DNA from: Clostridiales bacterium
GTDB lineage: Bacteria; Bacillota; Clostridia; Christensenellales; Aristaeellaceae
Direction of reading: 5' to 3'
DNA length: 62,893 bases
NCBI GenBank assembly: GCA_024695415.1
Contig: JAILIE010000069.1
Span: forward strand, 1-62,893
Shown: one piece after another, positions 16,085 through 23,300 of the stretch
How positions within the stretch are numbered: position 1 is the first letter of the stretch
Layout: each line of letters begins with the position of its first letter
Program-made: the position numbers and the translations under genes
The notes under the pieces: generated by a model
Database searches by the model: none
Seen by the model: the letters and a program-made list of their open reading frames with translations, nothing else
What the model was told of the DNA's origin: nothing

Positions 16085-17233
16085 TTGAAAGGACGGAGGC
16101 TGCTGCCCGCGGCAATCATGACCCTGGCGCTGGCAGTATGCCCGGCCGGACGGGGCGGAAGAGCGCCGGATGAAATCCGCGGCACCAACCGGTGCCTGGT
16201 GATCGGCTACGACCACTTCACCTCGATGCCCGACACGGCGCCGTGCTCCGCCAACAACGTGGAAATCATGGCGGCGCTTCTGTCGGACTATACGCCGGAA
16301 ACGGAAAGGGTGATCCGGCGGGTGGACGGACCGGGGACCGGCGAGGAGCTGGAAGAGCTGATCCGGGATACCTTCCGGAACGCCGGGGAAGCGGACACCT
16401 CCTACGTCTACCTGAGCACCCACGGTGTTGCCTGGGCGGAGGACGGCGCGGAGCGGATGGCTTTCCTCCTCTGCGACGGAACGGCGGAAACAGAGCTGGA
16501 ACCCGCGCGGCTGCGGGAGATGCTGGACGCTGTTCCCGGACGGAAGGTGCTGATCCTGGACGCGTGCCATTCCGGCGCTGCGCTGGCGGCCTTCGACGGT
16601 CCCGAATACCGCGTGATGGCATCGGGCCGCGCGGATGAGGACAGCTATTTCTGGATGTCCGGACCGGACCGGGATACCGGGACGGGATACTTCACCTCCG
16701 CGCTGGACGGCGCGCTGCGGGCCAGCCTCCGGGAGCAGATCGACCCGGACGGGGACGGACGCGTCACCATGGCGGAACTTCGGGCACGGACCGGTGAGAT
16801 TTACGGGGCATCCGATGCCCAATGGCTGACAGGCGGGGCGGACGACGCCCTGTTTTCCCTTCCGGAGGAACCGCAGTGCGAGGAACGGATCCGCGGCCTG
16901 ACCTTTGACGGCCTGACCCGGGAGGAGGATACGCTGGTGCTGTCCTTCCGGTTTTCCCTGGACGAGGCCACCCGGATGGAGTACCGCATCGTCACCCGGA
17001 AGGACGGGAAGTGGGATTTTGAGAACGCGTCGCGGCTGCCGGACCGGGAGAGGACCGGAACGGTCCGCGGGCTGCTTTCACCGGGGGACAAGACCCGGAA
17101 GATCCGGATTTCCGCAGACAGCCTCGGGGAGGAGGGCACGGTCCTGCTGCAGATTATTTCCCTGCGGGGTCTGCACGGCCAGGTGCCGGTGCTGGAAGCC
17201 AGCCGGCGCATCTCCGCGGACGGGGCAGAATAA
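16085..17233 (+). CDS. Secreted caspase-like (C14) protease with EF-hand loop
   Basis: A 382-aa exported protein. A signal peptide (1 to about 27) precedes a caspase-fold domain with the His/Cys dyad: His113 in YLSTHGVAW and Cys161 in LILDACHSG. Residues 220-231 (DPDGDGRVTMAE) form a complete 12-residue Ca2+ loop with acidic residues at positions 1, 3, 5 and 12. From about 265 to the end the fold looks beta-rich and unassigned. Bacterial caspase homologues cleave after Arg/Lys or Asp and several are Ca2+-activated; applying that here is inference. TTG start, seven bases after AAAGGAG. Last of the three exported-protein genes. Confidence 0.85.
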   Translation: MKGRRLLPAAIMTLALAVCPAGRGGRAPDEIRGTNRCLVIGYDHFTSMPDTAPCSANNVEIMAALLSDYTPETERVIRRVDGPGTGEELEELIRDTFRNAGEADTSYVYLSTHGVAWAEDGAERMAFLLCDGTAETELEPARLREMLDAVPGRKVLILDACHSGAALAAFDGPEYRVMASGRADEDSYFWMSGPDRDTGTGYFTSALDGALRASLREQIDPDGDGRVTMAELRARTGEIYGASDAQWLTGGADDALFSLPEEPQCEERIRGLTFDGLTREEDTLVLSFRFSLDEATRMEYRIVTRKDGKWDFENASRLPDRERTGTVRGLLSPGDKTRKIRISADSLGEEGTVLLQIISLRGLHGQVPVLEASRRISADGAE

Positions 17234-17235
17234 GC

Positions 17236-17262
17236 TTGACGGAGACGGGGATCAGGTATATC
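17236..17262 (+). promoter_or_regulatory. Possible mrp promoter
   Basis: TTGACG (17236-17241) followed after 15 bases by TATATC (17257-17262), or after 17 bases by TATCTT. Spacing is ambiguous. Confidence 0.45.
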
Positions 17263-17284
17263 TTTGTGTTTTGAGGTGATTGAA

Positions 17285-18106
17285 ATGTCTGAATGCACGC
17301 ACGACTGCGCTACCTGCGGGGCGGACTGCGCGTCCCGGAAGCCGGAGAGCCTGCTGGAACCGCAGAATCCCATGAGCGATATCAAAAAAGTGATCGCGGT
17401 GATGTCCGGCAAGGGCGGCGTCGGGAAAAGCCTGGTAACCGGCCTGCTGGCGACGCTGACACAGCGCAACGGGAAAAAGGCCGCGATCCTGGACGCGGAT
17501 ATTACCGGGCCGTCCATTCCGAAAATGTTCGGGATCCATGACAAGGCCATGGGATGCGAGGACGGGATCCTTCCCGCCCAGAGCCGCACGGGCGTCAAAA
17601 TGATGAGCCTGAACCTGCTGCTGGAAAAGGATACGGATCCGGTGGTATGGCGCGGAAGCCTGATTTCCGGAACGGTCAAACAGTTCTGGACCGACGTGGT
17701 CTGGGGCGACGTGGACTATATGTTCGTGGATATGCCCCCGGGAACCGGGGACGTTCCGCTGACGGTGTTCCAGAGCCTGCCGGTGGACGGGATCCTGATC
17801 GTGACCAGTCCGCAGGAACTGGTCAGCATGATCGTGGAAAAGGCCGTCAACATGGCGAAGATGATGAATATCCCGGTGCTCGGTATCGTGGAGAACATGA
17901 GCTGGATCGCCTGCCCTGACTGCGGAAAGAAGATCTACCCCTTCGGGGAAAGCCGCACGGCGCAGGTGGCGCTGGAACACGGTATCCCGCTGCTGGCGCA
18001 GCTTCCGCTGGATCCGGCCCTGGCCCGGGCCTGCGATACCGGCGTCATCGAACTGTTTAACGAGGACTGGATGAATCCGGTCACCGACCGGATTGAGGCG
18101 CTGTAA
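17285..18106 (+). CDS. mrp: Mrp/NBP35-type Fe-S cluster carrier ATPase
   Basis: A 273-aa cytosolic P-loop protein of the Mrp/ApbC/NBP35 group that assembles and transfers Fe-S clusters. The deviant Walker A is SGKGGVGKS (41-49). An N-terminal Cys set (C4, C8, C11, C15) is of the NBP35 kind and a second CPDC motif near 210 is expected to bind the shared cluster at the dimer interface. The ATG at 17285 follows GAGGTGATTGAA. The stop overlaps the next start (TAATG). Confidence 0.9.
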   Translation: MSECTHDCATCGADCASRKPESLLEPQNPMSDIKKVIAVMSGKGGVGKSLVTGLLATLTQRNGKKAAILDADITGPSIPKMFGIHDKAMGCEDGILPAQSRTGVKMMSLNLLLEKDTDPVVWRGSLISGTVKQFWTDVVWGDVDYMFVDMPPGTGDVPLTVFQSLPVDGILIVTSPQELVSMIVEKAVNMAKMMNIPVLGIVENMSWIACPDCGKKIYPFGESRTAQVALEHGIPLLAQLPLDPALARACDTGVIELFNEDWMNPVTDRIEAL

Positions 18107-19296
18107 TGGCAAGAGGAAACCAGAACATCAACGATCAGCTGTACCGGACCCGAAGCCGGAACGCCGCGGAGGAGCGGCGCGCGCCGTCGGAGGATCACCG
18201 GAAAAGGCAGATCCGGGCATGGATCATTGTGGTGGCGGTCGTGCTGGCGGTGCTGCTGGGCGTTCATTTCTTCCGCGGATACAGCCGGGGGAAGGACATC
18301 AGCATGGTCCGCCTGCCCTGCTACTCCAACCAGAACGTGACGCCGTTCCGGGACGGGGTTCTGTATTATGACGGCGCGTCGATCCACTACCTGTCCAGTT
18401 CCGGAACCATCCGCTGGAGCTTTCCAGCCGGGAGTGAGGTCAAGTTCAGCGCCGGGCCGACGCATATGGCGGTCTGGAGCGGAAACCAGCTGTACCTGGT
18501 GGACCAGAACGGAAACGCCACCTTCAACGAAAGCATGGAAGGCACCGTGCAGTTCGCCCGGGTCGGGGAACGCTACGCGGCGGCCGCGGTCGGGGACGAT
18601 ACCGCGCCGAAGCTGGTCGTGAAGGACCTGCAGGGCTCGCAGGTGGACGCGGAAGCGGACGCATTCTCCGGGCTGATGCTGCTGGACGTGGGATTCTACG
18701 GCGACCAGGGCGAGTACATGTGGACGCTGTCGCTGGACGTGTTCGGTACCGCGCCGAACACGGTGCTGAATACCTTCCAGGTCGGCAAGATGAACACCGG
18801 CGAGGTGTCGCTGGGCGAGGACCTGACCTACCGGGTGATTTACGAAAACGCGAAGCTGCGGGTATTCACCACCCAGCAGGTTTATACCTACGATTACAAG
18901 TGCGTCCAGGATACCAACGCGACGATGCTGGTATACGGCTGGAAGCTGATCGACGCGGAGGTCCCGGACCGGGGACGGGCGAAAATGCTGCTGGCTCCGA
19001 CCAGCCAGACATCCAGCACCCAGATCATCTCGGAACTCCGTGTCCTGGAAGGGGACCGGGACAAGCGCTACACGCTGCCGACGAGCTGCGTCGGCGCCTG
19101 TATCTACGGAAGCAACATCTACGCCGCCTCCGGGGATTATATCTACCGGGCGGACGTTTCCAGCCAGCGGTTCTTCGGGTACAAGATCCCGATCAGCGAC
19201 GGCGGGAACATCACCGCGTACTATGGCACCACCACCGACGGGAAAATGCTTCTGGCGTCCGGCGAAACGATGTATTCGCTGACGCTGCCGAACTAA
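18106..19296 (+). CDS. Membrane-anchored extracellular beta-propeller-like protein (DUF5711-like)
   Basis: A 396-aa protein with a basic cytoplasmic N-terminus (1-37), one membrane helix (about 38-57) and a large outside domain rich in short repeated beta units (for example GVLYYDGASIHYLSSSG and YLVDQNGN), which suggests a propeller. It resembles the DUF5711 family of Firmicutes, whose function is unknown. Start overlaps the mrp stop (TAATG). A similar plan recurs in the larger protein at 46311. Substrate or partner cannot be inferred. Confidence 0.7.
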   Translation: MARGNQNINDQLYRTRSRNAAEERRAPSEDHRKRQIRAWIIVVAVVLAVLLGVHFFRGYSRGKDISMVRLPCYSNQNVTPFRDGVLYYDGASIHYLSSSGTIRWSFPAGSEVKFSAGPTHMAVWSGNQLYLVDQNGNATFNESMEGTVQFARVGERYAAAAVGDDTAPKLVVKDLQGSQVDAEADAFSGLMLLDVGFYGDQGEYMWTLSLDVFGTAPNTVLNTFQVGKMNTGEVSLGEDLTYRVIYENAKLRVFTTQQVYTYDYKCVQDTNATMLVYGWKLIDAEVPDRGRAKMLLAPTSQTSSTQIISELRVLEGDRDKRYTLPTSCVGACIYGSNIYAASGDYIYRADVSSQRFFGYKIPISDGGNITAYYGTTTDGKMLLASGETMYSLTLPN

Positions 19297-19321
19297 TTCA
19301 GAAAGAACAGGAGACGGAACC

Positions 19322-20770
19322 ATGGCGAAGGAACAGAAACAGGAATTTGTCACGCATATCACTCCCCGGAGCGAGGATTTTTCCCAGTGGTATACGGATG
19401 TGATCAAGCAGACGGAGCTGTGCGACTACGCGCCGGTCCGCGGATGCATGATCATCCGGCCCTACGGCTATGCCATCTGGGAGCGGATCCAGGCGGAAAT
19501 GGACGCCCGGTTCAAGGAAACCGGCGCGGAGAACGTCTATTTCCCGATGCTGATTCCGGAAAGCCTGCTGCTGAAAGAGGCGGAGCATGTGGAAGGCTTC
19601 GCGCCGGAAGTGGCCTGGGTAACCCAGGGAGGAACGGAAAAACTGCAGGAGCGCCTGGCGGTGCGCCCGACCAGCGAGACGATTTTCTGCTCCATGTATT
19701 CCAAGTGGGTCCAGACCTGGCGGGACCTGCCGATGATGTACAACCAGTGGTGCTCCGTCATGCGCTGGGAAAAGGCGACGCGCCCCTTCCTGCGCACGAG
19801 TGAGTTCCTGTGGCAGGAAGGCCATACCATCCACGCCACCGCTGAGGAGGCGGAGGAAGAGACGCTGAAGATGCTGGAGGTATACCGGGAGGTCGCCGAG
19901 GACGTGCTGGCGCTGCCCGTGTATGTCGGCCGCAAGAGCGACAAGGAGAAGTTCGCGGGCGCCCGGGCTACCTATTCCATGGAAGCGATGATGCAGGACG
20001 GAAAGGCCCTGCAGGCGGGTACGAGCCATAACTTCGGCACCAATTTTGCCGAAGCCTTCGATATCCAGTACCAGAGCAAGGAAGGCAAGCTGGAGTACGT
20101 GCACGAGACCAGCTGGGGCGTCAGCACCCGGCTGATCGGCGCGATCATTATGACGCACGGCGACGAGCGCGGCCTGCGGCTGCCCCCGAAGGTTGCCCCG
20201 ATCCAGGCGGTGATCCTGCCGATTGCGGCCCATAAGGGCGGCGTGCTGGAAGCCTGCGAGAAGCTGCGGGCTGAACTGAAGCAGGCCGGTTTCCGGGTGA
20301 AGCTGGACGACCGGGATACGGTCAGCCCCGGGTTCAAGTTCAACGACTGGGAGCTGAAGGGCGTCCCGGTACGGCTGGAAGTCGGTCCGCGGGACCTGGA
20401 GAACGGCGTCGCGACCGTGTTCCGCCGGGATACCTTCGAGAAGTTCACGCTGCCGCTGGAGAACATCGCCGCGGAGCTGCAGGCGCTGCTGGACAATATC
20501 CAGAAGACCATGTACGAGCAGGCGAAGGCTTTCCGGGACGAGCGGACCACGGAAGTGCACAACATGGACGAGCTGGAAAAGGCGGTCGAAAACGGCTTTG
20601 CCCGTGCGATGTGGTGCGGGGACCGGGCGTGCGAGGACGAAATCAAGGAGAAGTTCAACGCGTCTTCCCGGAACATGCCGTTCGACCAGGAGAAATACCG
20701 CTTCGGCGATACGTGCGTATGCTGCGGCAAAAAGGCCGACAGGGTCATGTACTTCGCGAAGGCTTATTGA
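19322..20770 (+). CDS. proS: Prolyl-tRNA synthetase, archaeal/eukaryotic type
   Basis: A 482-aa class II synthetase that charges tRNA-Pro. It has the short type-3 layout without the editing insertion found in E. coli ProS. Class II motifs are seen in YFPMLIPES, RPTSETIF and, in the adenylation core, HGDERGLRLPP. The C-terminus carries the zinc-site cysteines (two near 430-440 and the CVCCGKK motif) and ends in AKAY, as in archaeal-type enzymes. ATG follows CAGGAGACGG. No T-box leader is visible in the 26 bases upstream. Confidence 0.95.
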   Translation: MAKEQKQEFVTHITPRSEDFSQWYTDVIKQTELCDYAPVRGCMIIRPYGYAIWERIQAEMDARFKETGAENVYFPMLIPESLLLKEAEHVEGFAPEVAWVTQGGTEKLQERLAVRPTSETIFCSMYSKWVQTWRDLPMMYNQWCSVMRWEKATRPFLRTSEFLWQEGHTIHATAEEAEEETLKMLEVYREVAEDVLALPVYVGRKSDKEKFAGARATYSMEAMMQDGKALQAGTSHNFGTNFAEAFDIQYQSKEGKLEYVHETSWGVSTRLIGAIIMTHGDERGLRLPPKVAPIQAVILPIAAHKGGVLEACEKLRAELKQAGFRVKLDDRDTVSPGFKFNDWELKGVPVRLEVGPRDLENGVATVFRRDTFEKFTLPLENIAAELQALLDNIQKTMYEQAKAFRDERTTEVHNMDELEKAVENGFARAMWCGDRACEDEIKEKFNASSRNMPFDQEKYRFGDTCVCCGKKADRVMYFAKAY

Positions 20771-20773
20771 TGC

Positions 20774-21050
20774 ATGAATATCTATTATGTTTACATTATG
20801 ACGAATAAAACAATAATGTAAGTATACAGGAGTGACCAACAATATTGCCAGAAGGGTATATGAGCATAAAAACGGCGTTGTGGATGGGTTTACGAAACGG
20901 TATCAGGTTCACAAACTCGTGTATGTTGAAAGCTGCTCAGAAGTGACTGACGCAATTGCGAGGGAAAGGCAGCTGAAAAAATGGTCGAGGGTGAAAAAGA
21001 ATCAGCTGGTTGAATCCGTAAACCCGGACTGGCACGAGATTGGAGCGTAG
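20774..21050 (+). pseudogene. Frameshifted GIY-YIG endonuclease
   Basis: Reading from ATG at 20774 gives MNIYYVYIMTNKT and then a stop at 20819; one frame over, from about 20820, it continues as KYTGVTNNIARRVYEHK to a stop at 21050. Together they make a normal small GIY-YIG nuclease (the YVYI and YTGVT halves of the motif), so one frameshift (a one-base gain or two-base loss) lies near 20811-20820. A GTG at 20832 could in principle start the second part, but this would lack the catalytic GIY Tyr. Local base composition is clearly AT-rich compared with neighbours, suggesting acquisition from elsewhere. Confidence 0.75.
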
Positions 21051-21187
21051 GAGATCTCTCGACTATGCTCGAGATGACACGCCGGGGCTTGACTGATCGA
21101 TCCGGGCTGGTATGGCCAGGAACAGGGAAATCAAGCCGCGTGGTGTCATTTCGACCAAGGGCCGTAAGGCCCGCGTGGAGAAATCTC
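21051..21187 (+). repeat. Large palindromic intergenic element
   Basis: Nested inverted repeats: 21051-21063 pairs with 21175-21187 (11 of 13), 21071-21080 with 21143-21152 (9 of 10), and 21086-21092 with 21131-21137 (perfect). A further hairpin, GGGCC-GTAA-GGCCC, lies at 21159-21172. The whole fills the gap between the broken GIY-YIG gene and plsX. The form recalls REP/BIME-like dispersed palindromes. Only one copy is in this window, so dispersal is untested. Confidence 0.65.
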
Positions 21188-21212
21188 AGAAAAGAAGGAG
21201 CTGGCTGCTTAT

Positions 21213-22232
21213 ATGAAGATCTATGTGGACGCGATGGGCGGGGACCTGGCGCCGGAAGCGCCGGTCAAAGGCACGCTGCAGGCGCTGCGGAAATATCCGG
21301 AGCTGGAGATCATCCTGGCCGGAAAGCTGGACGAGGTCCGGCCTTTCCTGACAGACTGGGACGACGTGAAGGACCGGCTGACGCTGGAGGAAGCCCCGGA
21401 AGTCATTACCAACCATGAAAGCCCGGTGATGGGCGTCCGGAAAAAGGTCAACAGCGCCACGGTCCAGGGGATGCTGAAGGTACGGTCCGGGGAAGCGGAC
21501 GGCTTCGTGTCCGCCGGATCCACCGGCGCGACCCTGGCGGGCGGCATGTTCCGCCTCGGCCGGATTCCCGGCGTGGAGCGGCCGGCCCTGGCGCCTCTGA
21601 TGCCCAACGGCAAGGGTTATTTCCTGCTGATCGACTGCGGCGCGAACGTGGACTGCAAGCCGGAATACCTGGTGCAGTTCGGCGTCATGGGCGACGCCTA
21701 TATGAAGGGCGTGCTCGGCATGGAGAATCCCCGGATCGGCCTGGTGAATATCGGCGCGGAAGCTGAAAAGGGAAACGCGCTGGTCAAGGAGACCTATCCG
21801 CTGATGGAGAAGGCGCCCTACAACTTCGTCGGAAACGTGGAAGCCCGGGATATTCCGCTGGGCCAGGCGGACGTGGTGGTGACGGACGGATTCGGGGGCA
21901 ACCTGATCCTGAAGTATACCGAAGGCCTGGCGAAGGCACTGCTGGGCATCATCAAGACCGAGATGATGGCGGACATGCGCGGAAAGATCGGCGGACTCAT
22001 CGCCAAGCCGGCCTTCAAACGGGTCAAAAAGGTTATGGACTCCGACGAGATCGGCGGCGCGCCGCTGCTGGGCGTGCAGGGCGCGGTGGTGAAGGCCCAC
22101 GGATCCAGCAACGCCTACGCGTTCTGCAGCGCGATCGGACAGTGCGTCAAGATGATTGACGGCCAGGTGGTCCGGATCATCGGGGAAGGCGTGGCCAAAC
22201 TGAACCGGGCGGAGGAACAACCGGAAGGGTAA
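21213..22232 (+). CDS. plsX: Phosphate acyltransferase PlsX
   Basis: A 339-aa peripheral membrane enzyme that converts acyl-ACP to acyl-phosphate, the first step of phospholipid synthesis with PlsY. Clear family signatures: VDAMGGDLAPEAPVKG at the start, VSAGSTGATLAGG, and VTDGFGGNLILK. Full length. AAGGAG is 12 bases before the ATG, a little long. It leads the classical plsX-acpP-rnc group. The palindromic element is directly upstream; no clear promoter is seen between them. Confidence 0.96.
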   Translation: MKIYVDAMGGDLAPEAPVKGTLQALRKYPELEIILAGKLDEVRPFLTDWDDVKDRLTLEEAPEVITNHESPVMGVRKKVNSATVQGMLKVRSGEADGFVSAGSTGATLAGGMFRLGRIPGVERPALAPLMPNGKGYFLLIDCGANVDCKPEYLVQFGVMGDAYMKGVLGMENPRIGLVNIGAEAEKGNALVKETYPLMEKAPYNFVGNVEARDIPLGQADVVVTDGFGGNLILKYTEGLAKALLGIIKTEMMADMRGKIGGLIAKPAFKRVKKVMDSDEIGGAPLLGVQGAVVKAHGSSNAYAFCSAIGQCVKMIDGQVVRIIGEGVAKLNRAEEQPEG

Positions 22233-22287
22233 TCCCGGCGGAAGCCGGTTGCCGATAGAGAACAAAAGACGCAGAGGAGGAACCAAC

Positions 22288-22518
22288 ATGGATTTTGAAA
22301 CCGTCAAGAGCATGATTGCCGACCAGCTGAAGGTGGATCCCGCGACCATTACCCCCGAATCCCGCCTGATGGAGGACCTGAAGGCTGATTCCGCCAACAT
22401 TATGGTCATGATTATGGACCTGGAAGACCGCTTCGGCATTACCGTGGAAGACGACCAGATCATGAAACTGCATACCGTGGGCGATGTGGTGAACTATATC
22501 GCGAAGGCGAAAGGCTGA
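22288..22518 (+). CDS. acpP: Acyl carrier protein
   Basis: A 76-aa acidic four-helix carrier of fatty-acid intermediates. The phosphopantetheine site is Ser35 in LKADSANIM; the usual DSL is DSA here. Start ATG at 22288 has GGAGGAACC upstream. It lies between plsX and rnc, with six bases before rnc. Confidence 0.95.
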   Translation: MDFETVKSMIADQLKVDPATITPESRLMEDLKADSANIMVMIMDLEDRFGITVEDDQIMKLHTVGDVVNYIAKAKG

Positions 22519-22523
22519 GCGCA

Positions 22524-23183
22524 TTGAAACAGCTGATGCAAGCCCTGGGCTATACGTTCCGCGACGAAGCCCTGCTTCGCCGCGCGCTGACGCATCCGTC
22601 CGCGGGCCGGCAGGATAACCAGCGCCTGGAGTTTCTCGGGGACGCGGTGCTGCAGTACCTGATGAGCGACCGGCTGTACCGCCGGCATCCGGAGGACCGG
22701 GAAGGCGCGCTGACCCATCTGCGCGCGCTGCTGGTCTGCGAGGCGTCCCTGAGCCAGATCGCCGCGCGCCTTGGCATCGGCGAGGCGCTGATCATGGACC
22801 GCGGGGAGGAACTGACCGGCGGAAGGACCAAACCCAGCGTCCTGTGCGACGCGATGGAGGCGGTGCTGGCCGCGGTTTACCTGGACGGCGGTATGGAAGC
22901 CGCCCGGGCGGTGGTGGAACGCTGCTGGCCCGGGGAGGAAGAGGTCAGCCGCCCCATGCAGGACAGCAAAGGGCTTCTGCAGGAGGAACTGCAGAAAAAC
23001 GGCGGGGAGACGCCGGTATACCGGATTCTCGGCTCCAGCGGGCCGGCCCATGCGCCGTCCTTCGAGGCCGCGGTTTACCGGGGCGACCGCCTGCTGGCCA
23101 CCGGCACCGGAAAGACCAAGAAGCAGGCCGAACAGGCGGCCGCGGTGGAAGCGCTGAAGGCCCTTCGCGAAATTGTTGAATAA
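22524..23183 (+). CDS. rnc: Ribonuclease III
   Basis: A 219-aa double-strand-specific endoribonuclease that processes rRNA precursors and structured mRNA. The RNase III signature NQRLEFLGDAVL is at 32-43, a second acidic site DAMEAVLAAVYLDGG at about 112-126, and a double-stranded RNA-binding domain at about 148-219 (GTGKTKKQAEQAAA). TTG start six bases after acpP, with a weak ribosome site, so coupling to acpP translation is likely. The transcript ends at a large hairpin (23200-23267). Confidence 0.95.
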   Translation: MKQLMQALGYTFRDEALLRRALTHPSAGRQDNQRLEFLGDAVLQYLMSDRLYRRHPEDREGALTHLRALLVCEASLSQIAARLGIGEALIMDRGEELTGGRTKPSVLCDAMEAVLAAVYLDGGMEAARAVVERCWPGEEEVSRPMQDSKGLLQEELQKNGGETPVYRILGSSGPAHAPSFEAAVYRGDRLLATGTGKTKKQAEQAAAVEALKALREIVE

Positions 23184-23199
23184 GTATTACAGAACAATG

Positions 23200-23268
23200 A
23201 AAATCCCGTTGACATTCTGATACGCGCATTGTAAAATTATGCTGAATCCGAATGTCAACGGGATTTTT
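23200..23268 (+). terminator. Long-stem terminator of rnc that contains a promoter
   Basis: A perfect 18-bp inverted repeat (23200-23217 with 23250-23267) with a 32-base loop ends in GGGATTTTT. RNA read through from rnc would form the full hairpin. The loop and left arm contain a complete promoter for the next gene. Confidence 0.75.
23209..23237 (+). promoter_or_regulatory. Consensus promoter inside the rnc terminator
   Basis: TTGACA (23209-23214), 17 bases, TAAAAT (23232-23237). The -35 box is in the left arm of the terminator stem; transcription should start near 23244, so new transcripts carry only the right arm and cannot form the terminator. Confidence 0.8.
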
Positions 23269-23300
23269 GTACCCGTTTTTCAGCGCTGGAGGGAAGAAAC

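Noticed and set aside
19297-19321. T-box leaders for proS or serS
   Set aside because: The gaps (26 and 22 bases) are far too short for a T-box.
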